A stretch of 8,193 nt of DNA from Lachnospiraceae bacterium (lineage in GTDB: Bacteria > Bacillota > Clostridia > Lachnospirales > Lachnospiraceae): assembly GCA_003488445.1 (NCBI GenBank), contig DNLO01000198.1, positions 1-8,193 on the forward strand, in the 5' to 3' direction. Positions within the stretch are counted from its first letter, which is position 1; every line of letters begins with the position of its first letter. Below, piece after piece: positions 1 through 6,090 of this stretch. The notes below the pieces were generated by a model. It worked only from the letters and a program-made list of their open reading frames with translations. It made no database searches and had not been told where the DNA came from. A program made the position numbers and the translations under genes.

Positions 1-63
1 CGCCCGGGACTTAAAATCCCGTGGGTAGTAATACCCGTACCGGTTCGATCCCGGTCACCGGCA
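1..63 (+). tRNA. tRNA-Leu (anticodon UAA), 5' end cut by the window edge
   Basis: This is the 3' portion of a class II tRNA that decodes UUA/UUG leucine codons. The anticodon stem pairs CGGGA (5-9) with TCCCG (17-21) around the loop CTTAAAA, which places anticodon TAA at 12-14 after the invariant U33. A long variable arm, as expected for Leu, forms a 5-bp stem GGGTA/TACCC (23-27 with 32-36) with a GTAA loop. The T arm is ACCGG/CCGGT (39-43 with 51-55) around loop TTCGATC. The 3' acceptor strand is CACCGGC (56-62), with discriminator A at 63, as in tRNA-Leu. The next bases are GCA, so CCA is not encoded and must be added by nucleotidyltransferase. The acceptor 5' strand and most of the D arm lie left of the window. 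Confidence 0.93.
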
Positions 64-67
64 GCAC

Positions 68-112
68 ACCGCAGATCCTGTATCGTATCGATCCGGGATC
101 TGCGGTTTTATT
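68..112 (+). terminator. Rho-independent terminator of the tRNA-Leu transcript
   Basis: A perfect 11-bp inverted repeat, ACCGCAGATCC (68-78) and GGATCTGCGGT (96-106), encloses a 17-base loop and runs into TTTTATT. It begins five bases after the mature tRNA end, which fits intrinsic termination of the tRNA transcript. On the minus strand the same hairpin has no U-run after it, so it would be a poor intrinsic terminator for the converging histidine kinase gene, although the stem could still protect that mRNA's 3' end. The kinase stop codon (110-108) lies inside the T-tract. Confidence 0.85.
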
Positions 113-1523
113 CTGCTTCCGTATTCCTGGATCTGGCGAGAGTGAAGATGAACTCCGACCCCACGCCTTCTGTAGATATCACGTTTATATTCTGTCCGTG
201 AGCCAGCAGTATCTCCTTGGCGATGGCGAGTCCCAGACCGGTCCCCTTCTTGTCTTTTCCACGTGACAGGTCCGTCTTGTAGAAACGGTCGAACACCAGC
301 TTCTGCGAATCGGCGGGGATGCCTATACCGGAATCCTTTACCGAAACGAATACGATATCTCCCTTTTCGGTAGTTTCGATCTTGATGATGGAATTCCTGT
401 GGGAAAACTTGATGGCATTGTCGGTAAGGTTGGCTATGACCTGCTGTATCTTGCCCATATCCGCAGAGACAAAGAGCTTCTCTCCGGAGAGGATCAGCTC
501 TATGGAGATCTTCTTCTCGCTGCATAGGACATCAAAGGTCTCGCATATCTGCCTTATGGCGGCGTTTATGTCGAAATCCGATATGGTCAGCACCATTCCC
601 TTGCTGCTCAGCGAGTTCAGTTCCAAAAGCCCGTTGGTGAGCTTTGTCAGTCTGTCTGTCTCATTGAGCACCACGTGCAGGTATTTCTCGTGCATCTCGG
701 GGGGGATGGTCCCGTCTATCATCGCATTCAGATACCCGTTGATAGAGGTGAGGGGTGATCTGAAGTCATGAGATACATTTGCGATGAACTTCTTCTGGTT
801 GTCTTCCGAGCGCCCTATCTCGGATGCCATGTAATGAAGCGTCCCGGCGAGATAGCCTATCTCATCGCGTCCGTGTACATCCGGATCGTAATCGTAGTTT
901 CCTTTGGCATACTCCTCGGCAGCCTTGGTGATGTGCCGTACAGGGCGGTATACGGCAAAGGTGAAGACTACCATCACTGACAGGGAGAAGAGATACATGA
1001 AGAGCATGGTGATATAGGAAATGTCCAGAAGACGGTCCCTGGAGGCATACAGATCCGACATGGGCATCTGGATCACCACGTAGCCCCGGACACTGTATCT
1101 GCTGGTGATGGGGTAGAATACAGATAGATACTCTTCATCATAGGTGCCGTAGAAATCGCTGACCAGATAATACGAGCCTATGGCAGCGGGATCGAAGTCG
1201 GAGAATACGACATCCTCCGAAGATCTGCTGTCCAGGATCTGCCTCCCGTCCACATCTATCACTCTGATATCAGCGGAGATATATGTATCGATGGCCTTCA
1301 GCTGACCGAGAGCATTCTGCCTCGCTTCCATTCCCTTGTATATATCATTTCCGTATGTGGTAGCGACGAGACGGCTCTCCCTGTACAGAGATTCTGCTCT
1401 GGTGCGGGTGAGATCGTTCAGGATCATCCTGCTGTTTACCGAGGAGATGATGATGAAGGAAAGCAGGAAGAAGACCAGGTAGGCAAGTATGAGCTTGATA
1501 TAGAGGGTGCGGTGGAGCTTCAT
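108..1523 (-). CDS. Membrane sensor histidine kinase (HAMP, HisKA, HATPase_c)
   Basis: Predicted 471-residue sensor kinase that autophosphorylates on His and passes the phosphate to the response regulator encoded just upstream. TM1 is about residues 8-28. An extracytoplasmic sensor of about 135 residues follows (31-165), and its VIDVDGRQILDS stretch and later YPIT/GYVVIQ strands suggest a single-Cache/PAS-like fold. TM2 is about 167-191, and HAMP about 192-240. HisKA carries SHDFRSPLTS with His252. The ATPase domain has the N box (N365, N369), G1 DSGIGIP (397-403), F box FDRFYKT (411-417) and G2 GTGLGLAIA (427-435). I chose the ATG at 1523 over the in-frame ATG at 1571, because the latter lies inside the regulator gene, whereas 1523 gives the classic 4-base ATGA stop/start overlap and a normal membrane N-terminus (MKLHRTLYIKL). 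Translation is probably coupled to the regulator. All catalytic motifs are intact. The stimulus is not readable from sequence. Confidence 0.95.
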   Translation of the reverse strand: MKLHRTLYIKLILAYLVFFLLSFIIISSVNSRMILNDLTRTRAESLYRESRLVATTYGNDIYKGMEARQNALGQLKAIDTYISADIRVIDVDGRQILDSRSSEDVVFSDFDPAAIGSYYLVSDFYGTYDEEYLSVFYPITSRYSVRGYVVIQMPMSDLYASRDRLLDISYITMLFMYLFSLSVMVVFTFAVYRPVRHITKAAEEYAKGNYDYDPDVHGRDEIGYLAGTLHYMASEIGRSEDNQKKFIANVSHDFRSPLTSINGYLNAMIDGTIPPEMHEKYLHVVLNETDRLTKLTNGLLELNSLSSKGMVLTISDFDINAAIRQICETFDVLCSEKKISIELILSGEKLFVSADMGKIQQVIANLTDNAIKFSHRNSIIKIETTEKGDIVFVSVKDSGIGIPADSQKLVFDRFYKTDLSRGKDKKGTGLGLAIAKEILLAHGQNINVISTEGVGSEFIFTLARSRNTEAE

Positions 1524-2218
1524 AGCGTCTCGAACTTGTATCCTATTCCCCATACGGTGGCGATCCGCCATGAGTCATGGTCGTTTATCTTCTCGCGCAG
1601 TCTCTTGATGTGCACATCCACGGTGTTGGTGTTGCCCAGATATTCATAGCCCCAGATATTATCGAGGAGCTGTTCTCTGGTAAAGACCTGATTGGGAGAG
1701 GAGGCCAGGAAATAGAGCAGCTCCAGCTCCTTTGGAGGCATATCTATGGTCTGACCGTTGTATACCACGGAGTAGTTGGTGAGATTGATGGAGAGGTCCG
1801 GATAGTCGACCTTCTTGACAGAGACTTCCGGCTTCTCCGGCGCGGCCGGTCTGTATCTGCGGAGCACAGCCTTCACCCGGGCTACCAGCTCCTTTGAATC
1901 AAAGGGCTTTTCCATATAGTCATCGGCACCCAGCTCCAGCCCCAATACCTTGTCGAACACCTCGCCCTTTGCAGACAGCATGATGATGGGTGTCTGGCTT
2001 TTGGCACGGATCTCACGGCATACCTGATAGCCGTCTATGCCGGGCAGCATCAGATCCAGGAGGATGAGATCGGGAACGAAGATATCGAAAGCGGTGAGAG
2101 CAGACTCCCCGTCGTGCTCGATACGGGTGTCAAAGCACTCCTTGGTCAGATACAGAGAGATAAGCTCCGCTATATTCTCGTCATCATCTACTATCAGGAT
2201 CTTCTGTTTGCTGGTCAT
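1520..2218 (-). CDS. OmpR/PhoB-family response regulator
   Basis: A 232-residue two-component transcription factor. The receiver domain (about 5-118) has the acidic pair D11/D12, phospho-acceptor D55 in LILLDLMLPG, S82 in the switch position and K104 in the EKPF motif. After a short Pro-rich linker (about 122-130), the C-terminal winged-helix DNA-binding domain (about 135-231) shows the PPKELELLYFL, TREQLLDNIWG, VDVHIKRLREK and WGIGYKF signatures of the Trans_reg_C family. It is the cognate partner of the overlapping kinase gene downstream (4-base overlap). It starts 14 bases after the mutS2 stop, with a GAGG ribosome binding site in that gap. The target genes cannot be told. With the kinase, the pair resembles PhoP/ResD/SrrA-like systems, but I see nothing that fixes orthology. 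Confidence 0.96.
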   Translation of the reverse strand: MTSKQKILIVDDDENIAELISLYLTKECFDTRIEHDGESALTAFDIFVPDLILLDLMLPGIDGYQVCREIRAKSQTPIIMLSAKGEVFDKVLGLELGADDYMEKPFDSKELVARVKAVLRRYRPAAPEKPEVSVKKVDYPDLSINLTNYSVVYNGQTIDMPPKELELLYFLASSPNQVFTREQLLDNIWGYEYLGNTNTVDVHIKRLREKINDHDSWRIATVWGIGYKFETL

Positions 2219-2226
2219 ATCATAGT

Positions 2227-2230
2227 CCTC
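2227..2230 (-). promoter_or_regulatory. Ribosome binding site of the response regulator
   Basis: On the minus strand GAGG sits 8 bases before the ATG at 2218, inside the 14-base gap after the mutS2 stop codon. It supports 2218 as the start. The nearer ATG at 2223-2221 opens only a two-codon frame (ATG ATA TGA), so it is not the gene start. Confidence 0.7.
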
Positions 2231-2232
2231 AC

Positions 2233-4599
2233 TTACTTGAAAACCGCTATAGTCACACCGGCATCACCTTCGCCGTATTCACCTGTACGGAAGGATTTCA
2301 CGTATTTTGTTTTTTTAAGCTCTCTCTGGACGGCTTCCCGGAGCTTGCCGGTCCCCTTTCCGTGGACGATACGGACTTCGGCCAGGTTGGACATATAAGC
2401 ATCATCGAGATAGTCTGCCATTTTGGCCAGCCCCTCATCCACCGTACAGCCGATTATGTTCAGCTCCGTGGATATGGTCCGGGCATGAGAAAGACTCATG
2501 CGCTTTCCGGCACCGGGATCCTTCCTGCTCTTCTTTTCCTTATCTTCGGCAGGTATCAGGTCGGACACGTTTGTTTTGTAGTTGATTATACCACAGAGCA
2601 CCGACAGATTACCCTTGTCGTCGGGCAGGGATGTGACGCTGCCTTTGAATCCGGAGGAGACGATCTCTACTTCCATACCGATGGTGATATCTTTGATATC
2701 CATGCCGGAGTGCCGGCGCTTTTCGGAGGCGGCTTCCTGACGCTCCATGCCTCGACGCAGCATGGCACGGTCTGCCTCGAGCTTTTTTACTCCCTCGTGG
2801 TCGATCGCCTTACCGTATTTGTTTATATCCCGAAGTACGGCATCTGCCTGAAGCTTGGCATCCGCGAGGATGTCGGAGGCTTCCTTCTTTGCCTTTTCTA
2901 TTATCCTGTCATGCTCGCGGTTCAGCTTGTCATGGGCACGGTCGAGCTCTTCCCTGAGACTGGAGGTCTTCTTCCTCTCCTCATCAGCCTCGGCACGGAG
3001 TTTTACCAGCTCCTGCCTCGCATCGTCCAGCCTGCCCACGACAGTGTCGAATTCCCTGTCAGACTCATCCATGCGCCGTCCGGCTTCTTCGATCACATAT
3101 TCCGGAAGCCCCAGCTTCCTGGATATGGCAAAAGCATTGCTCTTTCCGGGGATACCTATCAGCAGATGATATGTGGGAGAAAGCGTGTCCACATCAAATT
3201 CGCAGCTGGCGTTCTCTATACCCGGAGTGCTCATGGCATATATCTTGAGCTCGGAATAGTGGGTGGTAGCCATGGAGCGGATACCTCTCACATGCAGGAA
3301 GTTGAGGATGGACATGGCAAGCGCGGCGCCTTCCTCCGGATCTGTACCTGCTCCCAGCTCATCGAACAGACAAAGCGACTGTTTCGTGCATTTTTTCAGG
3401 ATCTCGACGATATTCGCCATATGCGCGGAAAAGGTGGACAGCGACTGCTCTATACTCTGCTCATCACCGATATCCGCGTAGATCTCGGAGAAAAAACCGA
3501 GGGAGGAACCCTCCGACGCGGGTATGAAGAGACCCGAAAGCCCCATGAGCTCCAGCAGTCCCACGGTCTTCAGAGTGACAGTCTTGCCTCCCGTGTTGGG
3601 GCCTGTGATGATCAGCTGGTCGAACCCGTCGCCCAGACTGATATCTATCGGGACGACCTTCTTTGGGTCGATGAGGGGATGTCTCGCCTCGTGGAGATCT
3701 ATGACAGGGTCCTCCGACAGGGCAGGTCTGAAGGCCTTCATGTCCAGAGCCAGCTTCGCCCGTGCGAAGATATGATCGAGCGAGACCATCACGTCTATGT
3801 CGGCAAGGAGCTGCTCTGCATTCTCCCCGACTCCTGCACTCAGCTGCTGCAGGATGATCTGTATCTCCTGCTTTTCCTTAAGCTGCAGCTCACGTATCTC
3901 GTTGTTGAGCTTTACTGCGGCAGCAGGCTCTATGAAAAGGGTGGAGCCTGTAGAAGATGAATCGTGCACCATGCCCGGGACCTGGTTCTTGTACTCTGCC
4001 CTGACAGGGAGTACGAAACGGCCGGCACGCTGTGTCACCACCGGTTCCATCAGATATGACTGATGGCTGCCCTGTACCATGGAGTTCAGTTCACTCCGTA
4101 TGCGGTCCTGAGCCGTTCTTATCCCGCGCCGGACACTCTTCAGAGAGGGAGAGGCATCGTCCGCTATCTCGTCTTCAGACAGGATGCATCTTCTTATCTC
4201 ACGGGAAAGTGATGTCAGAGGATCCAGGCATTCGAACATGTCGCTAAGAGAGTCGGGTGTCTCTTCGAAACGTTCCTTCATCCCGTAGGAGCGTATGGCA
4301 TCGGTGGCCTCCAGAGAGGAGGCGATGTCCATGAGCTCTGCCGGGCTGAGGGTGTATTCACGGCCGGTGGATATGACAGAACGCCTGATATCCCGCAGGG
4401 ATCCGAAGGAGGGCTGACCGTCGGCAAACACGCGCCCCACGGCATCCGCCGTTTCCTGAAGGCGTTTCTCTGCTTCCGCTGTGGAACGCAGAGGATGCGT
4501 GTCGAGACATTTTTCCTTTGCCTCGCGTGAAGCCGCACAGGCAGCCAGACGGTCCAGTATCTTATGAAATTCGAGTCTGTCGGTCACTTGTCTGTTCAT
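2233..4599 (-). CDS. mutS2: MutS2: Smr-domain MutS-family ATPase
   Basis: A 788-residue protein, the usual length for MutS2. Unlike MutS it lacks the mismatch-recognition domains. In Bacillus subtilis it separates collided ribosomes, and in other species it limits homologous recombination or cleaves branched DNA. The N-terminal lever/clamp region is about 1-290. The ATPase core has Walker A GPNTGGKT (333-340), the ST[FV]S-like segment LSTFSAHM (387-394), Walker B LCLFDELGAGTDPEEG (409-424) and the TTHYSELK switch (445-452). A charged coiled coil spans about 515-630. A KOW-like segment, GMEVEIVSSGFKG, starts at 641. The C-terminal Smr domain (about 707-788) keeps HGKGTG (746-751), but has LNIIG (713-717) where LDLR/LDLH-G is usual. 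I chose ATG 4599. An in-frame TTG three codons upstream (4608) is possible, and neither has a Shine-Dalgarno sequence. First gene of the operon with the two-component pair. Confidence 0.97.
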   Translation of the reverse strand: MNRQVTDRLEFHKILDRLAACAASREAKEKCLDTHPLRSTAEAEKRLQETADAVGRVFADGQPSFGSLRDIRRSVISTGREYTLSPAELMDIASSLEATDAIRSYGMKERFEETPDSLSDMFECLDPLTSLSREIRRCILSEDEIADDASPSLKSVRRGIRTAQDRIRSELNSMVQGSHQSYLMEPVVTQRAGRFVLPVRAEYKNQVPGMVHDSSSTGSTLFIEPAAAVKLNNEIRELQLKEKQEIQIILQQLSAGVGENAEQLLADIDVMVSLDHIFARAKLALDMKAFRPALSEDPVIDLHEARHPLIDPKKVVPIDISLGDGFDQLIITGPNTGGKTVTLKTVGLLELMGLSGLFIPASEGSSLGFFSEIYADIGDEQSIEQSLSTFSAHMANIVEILKKCTKQSLCLFDELGAGTDPEEGAALAMSILNFLHVRGIRSMATTHYSELKIYAMSTPGIENASCEFDVDTLSPTYHLLIGIPGKSNAFAISRKLGLPEYVIEEAGRRMDESDREFDTVVGRLDDARQELVKLRAEADEERKKTSSLREELDRAHDKLNREHDRIIEKAKKEASDILADAKLQADAVLRDINKYGKAIDHEGVKKLEADRAMLRRGMERQEAASEKRRHSGMDIKDITIGMEVEIVSSGFKGSVTSLPDDKGNLSVLCGIINYKTNVSDLIPAEDKEKKSRKDPGAGKRMSLSHARTISTELNIIGCTVDEGLAKMADYLDDAYMSNLAEVRIVHGKGTGKLREAVQRELKKTKYVKSFRTGEYGEGDAGVTIAVFK

Positions 4600-4647
4600 G
4601 GGATACAAAAGAGCAAAAAAACATCATATGGTGTATAATCAAAAAAC

Positions 4648-4677
4648 AGTATATATAATTTTGGCTTAAATTGCCAT
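4648..4677 (-). promoter_or_regulatory. Candidate sigma-A promoter for the mutS2 operon
   Basis: On the minus strand a -35-like ATGGCA (4677-4672, four of six to TTGACA) is separated by 18 bases from TATACT (4653-4648, five of six to TATAAT). Transcription would start near 4641, giving a leader of about 40 bases before ATG 4599. This is pattern matching by eye in AT-rich DNA, so other -10 positions are possible. Confidence 0.45.
4654..4659 (+). promoter_or_regulatory. Candidate -10 box (TATAAT) for the HtrA-like/yhaM/rlmD operon
   Basis: A perfect TATAAT lies 36 bases before the ATG at 4696 and would give a leader of about 30 bases. A second perfect TATAAT is at 4634-4639. Neither has a convincing -35 hexamer at 16-18 bases, so which one is used, if either, is uncertain. 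The box directly abuts the minus-strand -10 candidate, so polymerases for the two operons may compete. Confidence 0.4.
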
Positions 4678-4695
4678 CATCAGGTATGCGGACAG

Positions 4696-6063
4696 ATGTC
4701 ATCCGATTTTATTAAAGAGAAGATAAAAGACAAGCCCATAGATAAAAAGAAACTGGCAAAGAAACTCGGTTATACCGTACTGATAGCGATAGTATTCGGA
4801 GCCGTATCGGCTCTTGTCTTCGGCCTGGTATATTCCCGTGTCAGAAAGGAAGAGGCACCGGAGGTGAAGGAGGTGGAGCTGTCCGGACCGGAAAGTCTCT
4901 CCGTTTCCGATGACGAGATGCTCTCCGGAGACGAGATACCTTCAGACGAGGACTCGGTCTCCGTAGGATATGCCCCCAGCCTGTCCGCCGATGAGGCGGG
5001 TGGCGATACGGTGTCTGCCGATGCTGCATCGGAGAGTGAGAACAGTGCGGCGCAGACCATCGTCAACAATATCACCAACAAACTGGATCTGACGCCGGAA
5101 AGCTATGCCAAGCTCCACCGCAGACTGCATGATGTGGCACTGGATGCGGAGAGATCCATCGTCACGGTCACCGGGACCACGACAGATACGGACTGGTTTG
5201 AGAATACTTTCGAGAACGGCAATTCCACGGCAGGAGTGATAATAGCCGATAACGGGAGACAGCTGCTGGTTCTGACAGACAGCAGGGTGACCGAAAATGC
5301 CGATGAGATATCGGTCAGATTCGCGGACGGGACCACAGCCAAGGCAAAGATCATAAAGACAGATCCGGACACATCTCTGCAGGTGGTGGGGATAGAGCTG
5401 ACGGATATCGGTGATGAGACTAAGCGTCAGATAGAGAGTGCCAGTCTGGGATCCACCACATATGCATCCACTGTAGGCACACCGGTGATCGCGATCGGTT
5501 CTCCGCTGGGCTTCCTCGGCTCCGAGGGATACGGGCTGATCACCTCCATGTCGCAGGAGGAAGAGATGAGCGATTTCAACGTTCACCTGCTGACTACCGA
5601 TATCTTCGGATCGGAAAATGCATCCGGTGTGGTGATAGATTACAACGGTAAAGTGATGGGCGTGATCACGACGGGATATCAGCCGAAGGACACGTCAAAT
5701 CTCATAACCACTTATTCCATTTCGGACATAAAGGATGTGATAGAGAACCTGGCCAACGGAAAGGACAGACCCTATCTCGGGGTCGTCGGGACCAGTGTGA
5801 CCGAGGAGGCGGCAGCCGCGCATGATATGCCCAAGGGAGCCTATGTCATAAACGTGGATGCCGATTCGCCTGCCATGAAGGCAGGTATCCAGAGCGGGGA
5901 CGTGATCACCAGGATAGGGACTCAGATCATTACGGATTATTCCGACTATACCAAGGCACTGACAGAGCTGGCTCCGGAGATAGAGACCGTCGTGACCGTA
6001 CAGAGGTTTTCGCGGGGTGACTACACCGAGCTGACCTTCGAGACAGAGCTGTCGAAGAGATGA
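4696..6063 (+). CDS. Membrane-anchored HtrA-like protein with PDZ domain, probable pseudoprotease
   Basis: A 455-residue protein with a short Lys-rich cytoplasmic N-terminus and one TM segment (about 25-46). An acidic, Ser-rich linker follows (about 51-118), then a trypsin-like domain (about 135-350) and a C-terminal PDZ domain (about 358-445, with PYLGV and SPAMKAGIQSGDVI). This is the HtrA/DegP layout of Gram-positives, with the bulk predicted outside the cell. HtrA landmarks align well, but the catalytic residues do not. VLTDSRV has R197 where NNHV has its His. DPDTSL has S227 where DPRTDL has its Asp. The GNSGG nucleophile motif reads ENASG (307-311), so Ser is either A309 or a displaced S310. 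Proteolysis is therefore unlikely, and a role as a PDZ peptide binder, adaptor or sensor is inferred. First gene of the plus-strand operon. Its ribosome binding site is weak: AGG at 4682-4684, 11 bases before the ATG. Confidence 0.88.
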   Translation: MSSDFIKEKIKDKPIDKKKLAKKLGYTVLIAIVFGAVSALVFGLVYSRVRKEEAPEVKEVELSGPESLSVSDDEMLSGDEIPSDEDSVSVGYAPSLSADEAGGDTVSADAASESENSAAQTIVNNITNKLDLTPESYAKLHRRLHDVALDAERSIVTVTGTTTDTDWFENTFENGNSTAGVIIADNGRQLLVLTDSRVTENADEISVRFADGTTAKAKIIKTDPDTSLQVVGIELTDIGDETKRQIESASLGSTTYASTVGTPVIAIGSPLGFLGSEGYGLITSMSQEEEMSDFNVHLLTTDIFGSENASGVVIDYNGKVMGVITTGYQPKDTSNLITTYSISDIKDVIENLANGKDRPYLGVVGTSVTEEAAAAHDMPKGAYVINVDADSPAMKAGIQSGDVITRIGTQIITDYSDYTKALTELAPEIETVVTVQRFSRGDYTELTFETELSKR

Positions 6064-6077
6064 GCCGATCATCAGGC

Positions 6078-6082
6078 AGGAG
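6078..6082 (+). promoter_or_regulatory. Ribosome binding site fixing the GTG start of the YhaM-type gene
   Basis: AGGAG lies 8 bases before GTG at 6091, in the 27-base gap after the HtrA-like gene. It is the best Shine-Dalgarno sequence on the plus strand here and supports the non-ATG start. No in-frame ATG occurs nearby; the next Met is residue 34, which would delete part of the OB fold. Confidence 0.75.
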
Positions 6083-6090
6083 AACAGAAC

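Larger units (their letters stand above)
4600..4695. promoter_or_regulatory. AT-rich divergent intergenic region between mutS2 and the HtrA-like gene
   Basis: A 96-base spacer between two divergently transcribed operons, and the only non-coding gap in the window longer than about 45 bases. It is far richer in A+T than the flanking genes, with three A-runs and the stretch GTATATATAATTTTGG. It must hold the start signals for both operons, since neither first gene has another upstream gene on its strand here. No regulator binding site or riboswitch fold was recognised. Confidence 0.7.

Noticed and set aside
21..266. An 81-codon plus-strand frame starting in the tRNA
   Set aside because: It begins inside the tRNA, crosses its terminator and then runs antisense to the kinase gene.
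1524..1571. A 16-residue N-terminal extension of the histidine kinase starting at 1571
   Set aside because: It lies inside the response regulator coding sequence and puts charged residues ahead of the first membrane helix. The ATG at 1523 gives a standard ATGA overlap.
2362..3960. A 532-codon open frame on the plus strand, antisense to mutS2
   Set aside because: It lies wholly inside mutS2, has no recognisable domain, and reads as low-meaning sequence. It arises from the codon bias of the real gene; the minus-strand frame has full MutS2 motifs.
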